Positions 35,450 to 43,490 of a DNA stretch of 64,000 bases are shown one piece after another (positions within the stretch are counted from its first letter, which is position 1; every line of letters begins with the position of its first letter). The notes beneath the pieces were generated by a model. That model searched no databases, was not told where the DNA came from, and saw only the letters and a program-made list of their open reading frames with translations. The position numbers and the translations under genes were made by a program. Source of the stretch: Streptomyces viridiviolaceus (GTDB lineage Bacteria; Actinomycetota; Actinomycetes; Streptomycetales; Streptomycetaceae); assembly GCF_014650995.1 (NCBI RefSeq), contig NZ_BMWA01000005.1, positions 219,658 to 283,657 on the forward strand, in the 5' to 3' direction.

Positions 35450-35468
35450 GTTCAACGTAGAGTTGAAC
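35450..35468. promoter_or_regulatory. inverted repeat, candidate operator between divergent genes
   Basis: GTTCAAC (35450-35456), 5-bp spacer GTAGA, GTTGAAC (35462-35468): perfect 7-bp arms. It sits 28 bp upstream of the MpaB-type gene and 23 bp upstream of the small hypothetical gene. A repressor bound here would block both. Confidence 0.55.
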
Positions 35469-35495
35469 CTTCGACGGCAGAAGGGGACGGCCACG

Positions 35496-36392
35496 GTGAA
35501 GCGCTTCGAGCGGCTGGGACAGATCCGGCGGATGGACCCGTACCGGGACGCTTCGGAGATCTATCGGCTCGCATCGGCCTACGAGTTCCCGTGGGACTTC
35601 ACCCGTGCGCTCGAGCTGGCCCTCTACCGCACCTACGCCGTCCCCAGCATCGGCCGGCTGCTGGCCGAAACGGCGGAGCTGACCGACCGGTCGCAGAAGC
35701 GGTACGACGACACGGTGCTGCTCCTCGACGCCGTCGTCGAGCACGGGTTCGGCAGCGAACAGGGGCGCACGGCGATCCGCCGCGTCAACCAGATGCACCG
35801 CAGCTACGACATCAGCAACGACGACATGCGGTACGTCCTGTGCACGTTCGTCGTGATGCCCAAGCGCTGGATCGACGCCTACGGATGGCGCAGGTTGTCC
35901 CGCCACGAGACCATCGCCTGCGCTGTTCACTACCGAACGCTGGGGCGGCACATGGGCATCAGGGACATCCCCGAGTCGTACGAGGAGTTCGAAGCCTGTC
36001 TCGACGCCTACGAGGCGGCCCACTTCGCCTGGGACGAGGGCGCGCGACGGGTTTCCGACGCCACGCTCGACCTCATGACCTCCTGGTACCCGCGCCCGCT
36101 CGCTCCTGTGCTGCGCACGGCCACGCTGGCCCTGCTCGACGATCCCCTGCTGCGGGCCTTCCGCTACTCCCCGCCGAGTCCCGCCACCCGCGCGCTCGTG
36201 CGCCGAGCGGTACGGCTGCGCGGCCGTGCGGTCCGACTGATGCCACCGCGGAGCGCCGCCCACCACGCCCGGCAGAACTGGGAGGTCAAGGGCTACCCGA
36301 ACGGCTACCGGCTGGAGGATCTGGGCACCCGCCCGGTTCCCGGCGTACGGGGCTGCCCCGTGCGGCACGTCGACGCGTCAGCCGTCGAGTGA
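35496..36392 (+). CDS. oxygenase MpaB family protein (DUF2236)
   Basis: A 298-residue protein of the MpaB/latex-clearing-protein-like family (DUF2236), haem-dependent oxygenases or related proteins. Typical features are RMDPYRDASEIYRLASAYEFPWDFTRALELALYRTYAVPSIG, the central CTFVVMPKRWIDAYGWRRLSRHE, the YRTLGRHMGI segment with conserved basic residues, and the Tyr-rich WYPRPLAPVLR. GTG 35496 is chosen because AGAAGGGGACGG precedes it; a TTG 33 bp upstream lies inside the inverted repeat. Its 3' end overlaps the convergent PadR gene by 15 bp. The substrate is unknown. Confidence 0.78.
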   Translation: MKRFERLGQIRRMDPYRDASEIYRLASAYEFPWDFTRALELALYRTYAVPSIGRLLAETAELTDRSQKRYDDTVLLLDAVVEHGFGSEQGRTAIRRVNQMHRSYDISNDDMRYVLCTFVVMPKRWIDAYGWRRLSRHETIACAVHYRTLGRHMGIRDIPESYEEFEACLDAYEAAHFAWDEGARRVSDATLDLMTSWYPRPLAPVLRTATLALLDDPLLRAFRYSPPSPATRALVRRAVRLRGRAVRLMPPRSAAHHARQNWEVKGYPNGYRLEDLGTRPVPGVRGCPVRHVDASAVE

Positions 36393-36902
36393 GCGGATCG
36401 TGTCCCTCAGCCAGCTGAGTTCGGCCCGTGAGGTGGCCCGCGCGATGGTCAGGACGCCCCGTCGGAAGGGGTCGTCCAGTTCCTCGGCCCGCAGTGGCCG
36501 GTCACCGTCGTAGAAGAAGCTGGCGGGCTCCTCCAGAAAGGCCAGCCGGCGGCGGAGCACCGCGGCCTGGGCGGCGGAATCATCGAGGTGCCGCAGGAAG
36601 GCGAGCACCGTGAACCAGCGGTTCTCGTCGGTGATGTCGCGCTGGGCGGGCTCGGCGAGCCGGCGGCGGAGTTCCTGCCGGCCCTCCTCGGTGAGCGTCA
36701 GGACATGACGCGGGGCGGCCACGGAGCCGGGCTGCGTGGCACGCGCGAGGAGACCCGCCTTCTCCAGACGCTTGATCGCGGGGTACAGCGTGCTCTCGGC
36801 GACGGGACGCACGTGCCCGGTGAGCGCCGTGATGCGCTTGCGCAGTTCGTAGCCGTGCAGCGGGGCGTCGTACAGGAATCCGAGGATGGCGAGCTCCAGC
36901 AT
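36378..36902 (-). CDS. PadR family transcriptional regulator
   Basis: A 174-residue PadR regulator. The winged HTH (about residues 1-80) opens with the family start MLELAILGFLYDAPLHGYELRKRI, followed by ESTLYPAIKRLEKAGLLARAT and the wing with PRHVLTLTEEGRQEL. The C-terminal dimerisation helices cover about 95-174. ATG 36902 matches the usual family N-terminus; an in-frame ATG at 36920 would add six residues. It is divergent from an alpha/beta hydrolase gene, with a perfect 8-bp inverted repeat between them that is its likely operator. It overlaps the MpaB gene tail-to-tail by 15 bp. Confidence 0.88.
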   Translation of the reverse strand: MLELAILGFLYDAPLHGYELRKRITALTGHVRPVAESTLYPAIKRLEKAGLLARATQPGSVAAPRHVLTLTEEGRQELRRRLAEPAQRDITDENRWFTVLAFLRHLDDSAAQAAVLRRRLAFLEEPASFFYDGDRPLRAEELDDPFRRGVLTIARATSRAELSWLRDTIRSLDG

Positions 36903-36959
36903 GCCCGCATTCTCTCTCATCGCCGGTGTACATCGGTGTCTTCATACTCCACTGACGCA

Positions 36960-36979
36960 ATACCTCGTAGTCGAGGTAT
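36960..36979. promoter_or_regulatory. PadR-type operator
   Basis: ATACCTCG (36960-36967), spacer TAGT, CGAGGTAT (36972-36979): a perfect 8-bp inverted repeat. AT at the ends and a short spacer fit PadR sites. It lies 58 bp from the PadR start and 49 bp from the hydrolase start, so autoregulation with control of the hydrolase is likely. Confidence 0.65.
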
Positions 36980-37027
36980 CCTCTCCTCGTGGGCGGGAAC
37001 GTCGCTGCCCGACCGAGGGAGGACACG

Positions 37028-37783
37028 ATGGAGCAGGCCGAGTTCGACGGCAGGGGGAGCCGTATCCGCTGGACCGAGACGCCGGGGGCGGAACCCGCGC
37101 GTGTGTACGTGCACGGGCTGGGATCGGTCTCGGCCGTGTACCACGCCCACATCGCCGCCCGTCCCGAACTCGCCGGCCGGCGCAGCCTGTTCGTCGACCT
37201 GCCCGGCCACGGCATCAGCGACCGGCCCCAGGACTTCGGCTACTCGCTCGAGGACCACGCCGACGCCCTGGCGGCGGCGCTGGACGCGGCGGGCCTGACC
37301 GGCGCCGAACTGATCGCACACAGCATGGGCGGCGCCGTCGCCCTCGTCCTCGCCCACCGGCGGCCCGAACTCGTCTCCCGCCTGGTCCTCGCGGAGGCCA
37401 ACCTGGACGCCTTCCCGCCGCCGAGCGCGGGCAGCAGCGGCATCGCCGCCCACGAGGAGGACGACTTCGTCACCGGCGCGTACGCGCGCGTACTGCAGAG
37501 CGTCGGACCCCTGTGGGCGGCGACCATGCGGCTGGCCGACCCGCGCGCACTGCACCGTTCCGCCGTCGGGCTCCGGAACGGATCGGAGCCCCCGATGCGC
37601 ACGATCCTCGAAGCGCTGCCGGTCGACCGCGTGTACCTCCAGGGCGAACTCAGCGGCGAGCTGGAGGGCCGGGAGGCGCTTCGCGCCGCGGGCGTGCGCG
37701 TGGTGACCGTGCCCGGCGCCGGGCACAACGTCATGTTCGACAACCCCGACGCGTTCGCGGCGGCTGTCGCGGGCCAGGGCTGA
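37028..37783 (+). CDS. alpha/beta hydrolase
   Basis: A 251-residue hydrolase of the alpha/beta fold. The oxyanion HGLGS is at about 29-33, then LPGHGISDRP, the nucleophile elbow AHSMGGAVA with Ser99, and the catalytic His in PGAGHNVMFD near 234. ATG 37028 has GGGAGGAC before it. Family members range from esterases to C-C hydrolases, and nothing here fixes the substrate. It is divergent from the PadR gene and probably repressed by it. Its stop is only 4 bp from the stop of the convergent methyltransferase gene. Confidence 0.85.
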   Translation: MEQAEFDGRGSRIRWTETPGAEPARVYVHGLGSVSAVYHAHIAARPELAGRRSLFVDLPGHGISDRPQDFGYSLEDHADALAAALDAAGLTGAELIAHSMGGAVALVLAHRRPELVSRLVLAEANLDAFPPPSAGSSGIAAHEEDDFVTGAYARVLQSVGPLWAATMRLADPRALHRSAVGLRNGSEPPMRTILEALPVDRVYLQGELSGELEGREALRAAGVRVVTVPGAGHNVMFDNPDAFAAAVAGQG

Positions 37784-37787
37784 ACGA

Positions 37788-38396
37788 TCAGCCCTCGCGG
37801 ACGGCCAGAGCCAGGAACCGGGCGTCCTCGTCGACGTACGACGTCATGCGCCACCCGGAACCGGCCAGCAGCGGACGGAGGTTGGGCTCCGCGCGCAGGT
37901 CGCCGGGCGTGATCTGCCGTCCTTGCCGGGCCGCGAGCGCCGCCCTCCCGATCGGGTGGAACAGCGCCAGCACACCACCGGGACGCACCACGCGCGCCAG
38001 CTCCCGCAGGTTTCCCGCCGGGTCCGGCAGATGCGCGACGAGGCCCGCGGCGAACACGGCGTCGAGCGACCGCGACCGCAGCGGCAGCGCGGCGACATCG
38101 GCCAGCAGCAGCCGCCCGTCACGGTCCCGGCCGGCCCGTACGGCGGCCTGGAGCATGGCGGGCGTCAGATCGGCCCCGACGACCGTCCCTGACGGTCCCA
38201 CGGCCGCCCGAAGCGGCGGCAGGGCGCGTCCGGTGCCGCAGCCCGCGTCGAGCACGTGGTCCCCCGGACGCAGGCCCAGCTCGGCGACCGCGGCCGCGTA
38301 GGCGGGGCCGTCGTCGGGAAACCGGCTGTCCCAGTCGGCGGCGCGGGCGGTGAAGAATTCCTGGACGTGTGTGTGGTCGTCGCTCATGTTCCGCAT
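37788..38396 (-). CDS. class I SAM-dependent methyltransferase
   Basis: A 202-residue methyltransferase of the UbiE-like group. Motif I, DHVLDAGCGTGRALPPL, is at about 46-62 (SAM-binding glycines). The acidic end of strand 2 is GADLTPAML, motif II lies around LLLADVAALPLRSRSLDAVFA, and HLPDPAGNLRELARVVRPGGVLALF is the typical post-II segment. ATG 38396 has GAGGA at close spacing; ATG 38387 is an alternative. The acceptor substrate is unknown. It stands alone, tail-to-tail with the hydrolase gene. Confidence 0.85.
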   Translation of the reverse strand: MRNMSDDHTHVQEFFTARAADWDSRFPDDGPAYAAAVAELGLRPGDHVLDAGCGTGRALPPLRAAVGPSGTVVGADLTPAMLQAAVRAGRDRDGRLLLADVAALPLRSRSLDAVFAAGLVAHLPDPAGNLRELARVVRPGGVLALFHPIGRAALAARQGRQITPGDLRAEPNLRPLLAGSGWRMTSYVDEDARFLALAVREG

Positions 38397-38539
38397 GATT
38401 CCTCACCGGCACGGATGACGCCGCAGTGCGCATGTTCGGGCGTGACGCGATCGTTCCAGCACACCGCTGCGTCATATCCCAGCAGCTTTCGAAATGCGCC
38501 CCTGTTGTGCACCCCTGCCCGGACTAGCGTCCCGGGGCC

Positions 38540-39313
38540 ATGGGACACCTGGACCACGCCGCCCTGGGCTGGCTGACCCCCGTGCTGTCGTACGCGATGG
38601 CCTGTACGGGCGCCGCCCTCGGACTGCGCTGCACCGTGCGCGCCCTCGGCGCCACCGGACGCTCGCGCCGCAACTGGCTCCTCACCGCCGCCTCGGCGAT
38701 CGGCACGGGCATCTGGACGATGCACTTCGTGGCCATGCTCGGCTTCCGCGCCAGCGGCACCGACATCCGCTACGACGTGCCGCTCACCCTCACGAGTCTG
38801 CTGGTGGCCGTGATCGTCGTCTGCGCCGGGGTCTTCGCGGTCGGCTACGGCCGGGACCGCGGCCGTGCACTCCTGCTCGGCGGGCTCACCACCGGCCTCG
38901 GCGTCGCGAGCATGCACTACCTCGGCATGGCGGCCGTGCGACTGCACGGTGACGTGAGCTACGACCCGATGCTCGTCGGACTCTCCGTCCTGATCGCCGT
39001 CGCCGCGGCCACGGCGGCCCTGTGGGCGGCGCTCAACATCAAGTCGCCCGTCGCGGTCACACTCGCCTCGCTGATCATGGGGGCGGCGGTGAGCAGCATG
39101 CACTACACCGGGATGCTCGCGGTGAGCGTGCGTGTCACGCCGTCGAGCGAGTCTCTGTCCGGGGCCACGGCGATGCAGTTCATCTTCCCGCTCGCCGTCG
39201 GCCTCGGCTCCTACCTGTTCCTGACCTCGGCCTTCGTCGCGCTGTCGCCGACGGCGGGAGAGCGCGAGGCGTCCGCCTCGGCCCAGCAGCCCGTCGAGAG
39301 CGCCGCCCGCTAG
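38540..39313 (+). CDS. MHYT-domain membrane sensor protein
   Basis: A 257-residue integral membrane protein with seven predicted helices and three MHYT motifs, MHFVAM, MHYLGM and MHYTGM. They lie near the outer membrane face and are thought to bind a metal such as copper for sensing a diatomic gas. Unlike many MHYT proteins, no GGDEF, EAL or kinase domain is attached. A TAGCGT box 9 bp before the ATG suggests a nearly leaderless mRNA. It lies 58 bp upstream of the conservon kinase gene in the same direction, so it may feed a signal into that system; this is inferred from position only. Confidence 0.85.
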   Translation: MGHLDHAALGWLTPVLSYAMACTGAALGLRCTVRALGATGRSRRNWLLTAASAIGTGIWTMHFVAMLGFRASGTDIRYDVPLTLTSLLVAVIVVCAGVFAVGYGRDRGRALLLGGLTTGLGVASMHYLGMAAVRLHGDVSYDPMLVGLSVLIAVAAATAALWAALNIKSPVAVTLASLIMGAAVSSMHYTGMLAVSVRVTPSSESLSGATAMQFIFPLAVGLGSYLFLTSAFVALSPTAGEREASASAQQPVESAAR

Positions 39314-39371
39314 CGGCGCACCCTCGACGGCCCGGACGGAACGCCCCGAACCAGTACCCAGCGAGGAGGCC

Positions 39372-41894
39372 ATGCGTACACCCCGTACGACCCCCGCAGC
39401 CGGCGCCGAGACGCCGTCCCCGCCCCCCGTGCGCGGCCGACGGGCGCACGCCGGGCCACCAGCCGACGAAGGCCCGGCCGAGCCTGCGGACGCGGCACCG
39501 GAAGCGGCCGCCCCGCGTGCCTGGCGCCGACGTGTCCGGCCCCGCACCGTGCGCGCCAAGATCGTCTGCCTGCTGATGGTGCCGGTCGTCTCCCTGCTGG
39601 CCCTCTGGGCGTACGCCACCGTCACCACCGCCCAGGACATCTCCCGGCTGCGGCAGGTGCAGCGCGTGGACGCCCAGGTCCGGACTCCCGTGCGCGCCGC
39701 CGTGGCCGCGTTGCAGGCAGAGCGCCTGGCCGCGGTGCGCCTCGCCACCGATCCGACGGCCGTGCCGGAAGACGACTACAAGGAGCTTTCCGCACGGACC
39801 GACGGGGCCGTGCGGAAACTGCGGCTCGGCGAGCGCAACACCGTCGCCGACAGCGAGGAACTGCCCGCCGGGGTGGCTCGGCGGCTCGAAGGTTTCGTCA
39901 GCGGCGTCGAGGGGCTGGGTCCCCTGCGTACCGCCGTGCTGGACCGCCGTACGGGCTGGGAGGAGACGTACAGGCAGTACACGAAGGCCATCTCGGCGGC
40001 CTTCGGGGTGGGCGGCGCGCTGAGCGGCATCCAGGACGCCGATCCCGGGTCCGACGCGCGCGTGCTGGTCGAATTCTCCCGCGCGGGCGAGGCGTTGGCC
40101 CAGGAGGACGCGGTGCTCGCCAGTGGCCGCCTCGACGGAGGCCTCGACGGCGAGCGGCTGCGGCTGTTCACCGGCGCCGTCGCCACACGGCGGGCCCTGA
40201 CCGAGTCGGCCGTCGCCGACCTGGGCGGCTCGCAACGCACCGCCTGGCAGGAGCTCGCCGCCGGCGGCGACTACGCGACCCTGAGCGCCGCCGAGGACAA
40301 GCTGCTGGCCGGCGGTCCGGGCGCACGGGCGCTCGGCACGGCAGCACCCCGGACCACCTGGGACGGGGTGCACGCGCGCGTACAGGACGGCATGCGGTCG
40401 ATCGAACGGGACGCCGCGCGAGACGTCGCGGACCGGGCCGACCCCTTCACCCGGGGCGTGCTCACCCCGGCCGGGGCCGCGGTCCTCCTCGGCCTCGCCG
40501 CGGTCGCCGCGTCGCTCGTCATCTCCGTCCGCATCGGCCGCGGTCTCGTCGTCGAGCTGATCAGCCTGCGCAACAGCGCCCTGGGGATCGCCCGGCGCAA
40601 ACTCCCCGAGGCCATGCGGCGACTGCGCGCGGGGGAGGAGATCGACATCCGCTCCGAGGCCCCGCCCAAGCCGCCCGCCGAGGACGAGACCGGTCAGGTG
40701 GCCGAGGCCCTGGGCACCGTGCACCGCGCCGCGCTGCGTGCCGCCGTGGAACGCGCCGAGCTCGCCAGCGGCATCTCCGGGGTCTTCGTCAACCTCGCCC
40801 GCCGCAGCCAGGTCCTCGTCCACCGCCAGCTGAGCCTCCTGGACAGCATGGAACGCCGCTCCGACGACCCGAACGAGCTGAGCGACCTCTTCCGTCTGGA
40901 CCACCTCACCACGCGGATGCGGCGCCACGCCGAGAGCCTGATCATCCTCTCCGGCGCGGCACCCGGGCGGGCCTGGCGCATGCCGGTATCCCTGACGAAC
41001 GTGGTCCGCGCGGCCGTCTCCGAGATCGAGGACTACGCGCGCGTGGAGGTGCGCCGGCTTCCCGAGGCGTCCGTCATCGGGGCCGCGGTCGCCGACCTCA
41101 CCCACCTCCTGGCCGAGATCATCGAGAACGCCGCCCAGTTCTCGCCGCCCCACACGCGCGTGCGCGTCACCGGCGAGCCCGTCGGCAACGGCTACGCGGT
41201 CGAGGTGGAGGACCGCGGGCTCGGCATGGGCAGGGAAACCCTGGCCGAGGCCAACCGCCGCATCGCCCAGTCCGAGGCACTCGACCTGTTCGACAGCGAC
41301 CGGCTTGGCCTGTTCGTGGTGAGCCGGCTCGCGGCCCGGCACGGCATCAAGGTGCACCTGCGGACCTCGCCCTACGGCGGCACCACCGCCGTCGTGCTGC
41401 TGCCCACCGCTCTGCTGCACAGTGGTGCGGCGGAACCTTCCCTCCCGGAGACACCGGAGACACCGCAGCTCCAGGAGCGCTCGTACGCGCGCGTGCCGGA
41501 CGCCGTGCCGGACCAGGAGCCCGTCGCCGCACCGGCGGACCGGCCGGCACTGGTGGCACCCGTACCGGCCGCGGCGGAGAACACGGCGCCGAGCCCACCC
41601 CGAGGAGTCTCCGCCTTGCGACTGCACCGGCCCCACGACGACTCCGCGGACACCGACGACCTGCCCCGTCGCGTGCGGCAGGCCAGCCTCGCCCCCCAAC
41701 TGCGCGACGGGCGACCGGCGGAACCCGCGCCGCCCCCGGCCCACGGAGACGACGAGCGCACCCCCGAACTCGTACGGGACCGCATGGCGGCCTACCGGGA
41801 CGGCTGGACGCGCGGTGGCGGCCGGAAACCCGGCCGTGGGGCCCCGCCCGCACCGACGGTCGGCAGCAACAGCAGCGAAGGAGACCCCGCATGA
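39372..41894 (+). CDS. cvnA: conservon sensor kinase-like protein CvnA
   Basis: An 840-residue membrane protein. A Pro/Ala-rich cytoplasmic lead precedes transmembrane helix 1 (IVCLLMVPVVSLLALWAYATV, about 59-80). An extracellular nitrate-sensor-like (NIT) helical domain follows (about 85-355), then helix 2 (LTPAGAAVLLGLAAVAASLVISV) and a HAMP-like region. The HATPase domain has EIIENAAQFSPPHTRV, VEDRGLGMG and LGLFVVSRLAARHG. No canonical phosphoacceptor His box is seen, as in other CvnA proteins. A long low-complexity tail ends it. GAGGAGG precedes ATG 39372. Its stop overlaps the cvnB start (ATGA). Confidence 0.87.
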   Translation: MRTPRTTPAAGAETPSPPPVRGRRAHAGPPADEGPAEPADAAPEAAAPRAWRRRVRPRTVRAKIVCLLMVPVVSLLALWAYATVTTAQDISRLRQVQRVDAQVRTPVRAAVAALQAERLAAVRLATDPTAVPEDDYKELSARTDGAVRKLRLGERNTVADSEELPAGVARRLEGFVSGVEGLGPLRTAVLDRRTGWEETYRQYTKAISAAFGVGGALSGIQDADPGSDARVLVEFSRAGEALAQEDAVLASGRLDGGLDGERLRLFTGAVATRRALTESAVADLGGSQRTAWQELAAGGDYATLSAAEDKLLAGGPGARALGTAAPRTTWDGVHARVQDGMRSIERDAARDVADRADPFTRGVLTPAGAAVLLGLAAVAASLVISVRIGRGLVVELISLRNSALGIARRKLPEAMRRLRAGEEIDIRSEAPPKPPAEDETGQVAEALGTVHRAALRAAVERAELASGISGVFVNLARRSQVLVHRQLSLLDSMERRSDDPNELSDLFRLDHLTTRMRRHAESLIILSGAAPGRAWRMPVSLTNVVRAAVSEIEDYARVEVRRLPEASVIGAAVADLTHLLAEIIENAAQFSPPHTRVRVTGEPVGNGYAVEVEDRGLGMGRETLAEANRRIAQSEALDLFDSDRLGLFVVSRLAARHGIKVHLRTSPYGGTTAVVLLPTALLHSGAAEPSLPETPETPQLQERSYARVPDAVPDQEPVAAPADRPALVAPVPAAAENTAPSPPRGVSALRLHRPHDDSADTDDLPRRVRQASLAPQLRDGRPAEPAPPPAHGDDERTPELVRDRMAAYRDGWTRGGGRKPGRGAPPAPTVGSNSSEGDPA

Positions 41895-42328
41895 TCCAGG
41901 ACCCGAGCATGAAGACCGCCCAGCGGTCCGGCGAACTCGACTGGCTGCTGGACGACTTGGTCGTGCGTGTGGGCGAAGTGCGGCACGCCGTGGTGCTGTC
42001 GAACGACGGTCTCGCGGTGGGCGCGTCGAGCGGCCTCGGCCGCGAGGACGCCGAGCACCTGGCCGCGGTCGCCTCCGGCTTCCACAGCCTGGCCAAGGGC
42101 GCGGGCCGGCACTTCGGCGCGGGGGGCGTGCGGCAGACCATGGTGGAGATGGACGACGGATTCCTGTTCGTGGCCGCCGCGGGCGACGGCTCCTGCCTCG
42201 CCGTCCTCACCGCCGTGACGGCCGACATAGGACTGGTGGCCTACGAGATGGCCCGACTGGTCAAACGCGTAGGGGAGCACCTCTACACGGCGCCCCGCGC
42301 CACCGCGCGTCCGTCCGCCGCCGGATGA
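41891..42328 (+). CDS. cvnB: roadblock/LC7 protein CvnB
   Basis: A 145-residue roadblock/LC7-domain protein, the conservon component thought to act with the CvnD GTPase much as MglB does with MglA. Typical segments are LDWLLDDLVVRVGEVRHAVVLSNDGLAVGASSGLGREDAEHLAAVASGFHSLAKGAG and FGAGGVRQTMVEMDDGFLFVAAAGDGSCLAVL. ATG 41891 overlaps the cvnA stop by 4 bp, indicating translational coupling. It is closely similar over its whole length to the second roadblock protein at 44024. Confidence 0.9.
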   Translation: MIQDPSMKTAQRSGELDWLLDDLVVRVGEVRHAVVLSNDGLAVGASSGLGREDAEHLAAVASGFHSLAKGAGRHFGAGGVRQTMVEMDDGFLFVAAAGDGSCLAVLTAVTADIGLVAYEMARLVKRVGEHLYTAPRATARPSAAG

Positions 42329-42350
42329 TCCGGGAGGGCGGTCCGTACAG

Positions 42351-42761
42351 ATGACCGAGGACACGACGGGCGGCCCGAACCGGCTGGGCAGCCAGTGGTA
42401 CGACAGCGAGGCCGGGCCCCTCGTCCGCCCGTACGCGATGACGGGCGGACGCACCCGGTCAGGCCCCGCCGGCGTGCGTTTCGACCTCATCTCCCTCGTG
42501 ACGCTGGACCCCGGCGCACCCGGAGCCGACGAGACCGCGCTCGGACCGGAACACCGGGCCCTGATCGACCTGTGCCGCACCGAGACCCAGTCGGTCGCCG
42601 AACTCGCCGCAGGCGCCGACCTGCCGGTGGGCGTCGTGAGGGTGCTCCTGGGCGACCTGGTGGAACTCGGCTCCGTCACCGTCAGCCGTCCCGTACCGCC
42701 CGCGCAGCTGCCCGACGAGCGGATCCTGCGCGAAGTGATCGACGGACTGCGCGCGCTGTAG
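42351..42761 (+). CDS. cvnC: DUF742 protein CvnC
   Basis: A 136-residue DUF742 protein, the third conservon component. It contains the conserved RPYAMTGGRTRSG (about 24-36), FDLISLVT, the middle helix-turn-helix-like stretch LIDLCRTETQSVAELAAGADLPVGVVRVLLGDLVELGSVTV, and the C-terminal PDERILREVIDGLRAL. DUF742 looks like a winged helix, but no DNA binding has been assigned here. It follows cvnB by 22 bp and is presumably part of the membrane-associated Cvn complex. Confidence 0.9.
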   Translation: MTEDTTGGPNRLGSQWYDSEAGPLVRPYAMTGGRTRSGPAGVRFDLISLVTLDPGAPGADETALGPEHRALIDLCRTETQSVAELAAGADLPVGVVRVLLGDLVELGSVTVSRPVPPAQLPDERILREVIDGLRAL

Positions 42762-42778
42762 AGGAGAGCCGAGAAGCC

Positions 42779-42853
42779 ATGACAGGAAAGAACGTTCACG
42801 ACCGTCCCGACATCCGCGGTGTCTCCCGCTGCCCGCACTCCCGAGAGAAGTGA
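42779..42853 (+). CDS. 24-codon ORF between cvnC and cvnD
   Basis: ATG 42779 opens a 24-residue frame (MTGKNVHDRPDIRGVSRCPH, then SREK) that ends with TGA three bases before the cvnD ATG. GAGGAGAGCCGAGAAG lies just upstream and could serve as a ribosome site. It fills most of the otherwise unusually long 95-bp cvnC-cvnD gap. It could be a real micropeptide or a coupling leader for cvnD. No similarity is recognised. Confidence 0.35.
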   Translation: MTGKNVHDRPDIRGVSRCPHSREK

Positions 42854-42856
42854 TCG

Positions 42857-43462
42857 ATGGTCTCCGAGCACTCCGACGCCACGGGCGGCGAGACGGCCGC
42901 GCTGGCACTGAAGATACTGGTCGCCGGAGGTTTCGGCGTGGGCAAGACCACCCTGGTGGGCGCGGTCAGTGAGATCAGGCCGCTGCGTACGGAGGAACTG
43001 CTCAGCGAGGCGGGACAGTCGGTGGACGACCTCGACGGCGTCGACCAGAAGGTCACCACGACCGTCGCCATGGACTTCGGTCGCATCACCATCCGGTCCG
43101 GACTCTCCCTGTACCTCTTCGGCACACCGGGCCAGGACCGCTTCTGGTTCCTGTGGGACGAACTGTCACAGGGGGCCCTCGGCGCCGTCGTCCTCGCGGA
43201 CACCAGGCGCCTGGAGGACTGCTTCCCGGCGGTGGACTACTTCGAGCACCGGCGCATCCCGTTCGTCGTCGCCGTCAACTGCTTCGCGGGCGCGCGACGT
43301 CACGGCCCCCAGGACGTCTCGCGCGCCCTCGACCTCGACCGGGGAACGCCCGTGGTGCTGTGCGACGCCCGGGACCGCGACTCGGGAAAGGAGGTGCTGA
43401 TCCGGCTCGTCGAGTACGCCGGGCGGATGCACACCGCCCGGCTGCTGGACTCGGTGGGCTGA
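42857..43462 (+). CDS. cvnD: conservon GTPase CvnD
   Basis: A 201-residue small GTPase-like protein. The P-loop is GGFGVGKTTLVGAV (about 17-30). The G2-G3 region is LRTEELLSEAGQSVDDLDG...VTTTVAMDFGRI and LFGTPGQDRFWFLWDELSQG, where the usual DxxG is replaced by TPGQ as in other CvnD and MglA-like proteins. G4 is VAVNCF rather than NKxD. ATG 42857 has GAGAGAAG upstream. It would switch with its roadblock partner CvnB and relay a signal from CvnA. A 9-bp hairpin follows the stop. Confidence 0.9.
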   Translation: MVSEHSDATGGETAALALKILVAGGFGVGKTTLVGAVSEIRPLRTEELLSEAGQSVDDLDGVDQKVTTTVAMDFGRITIRSGLSLYLFGTPGQDRFWFLWDELSQGALGAVVLADTRRLEDCFPAVDYFEHRRIPFVVAVNCFAGARRHGPQDVSRALDLDRGTPVVLCDARDRDSGKEVLIRLVEYAGRMHTARLLDSVG

Positions 43463-43488
43463 CCGGCTCCCTCCGCCCGGGGAGCCGG
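43463..43488. terminator. bidirectional terminator between cvnD and the PPOX gene
   Basis: CCGGCTCCC (43463-43471) pairs with GGGAGCCGG (43480-43488) around an 8-nt loop, filling the gap between two convergent stop codons. Confidence 0.75.
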
Positions 43489-43490
43489 CC

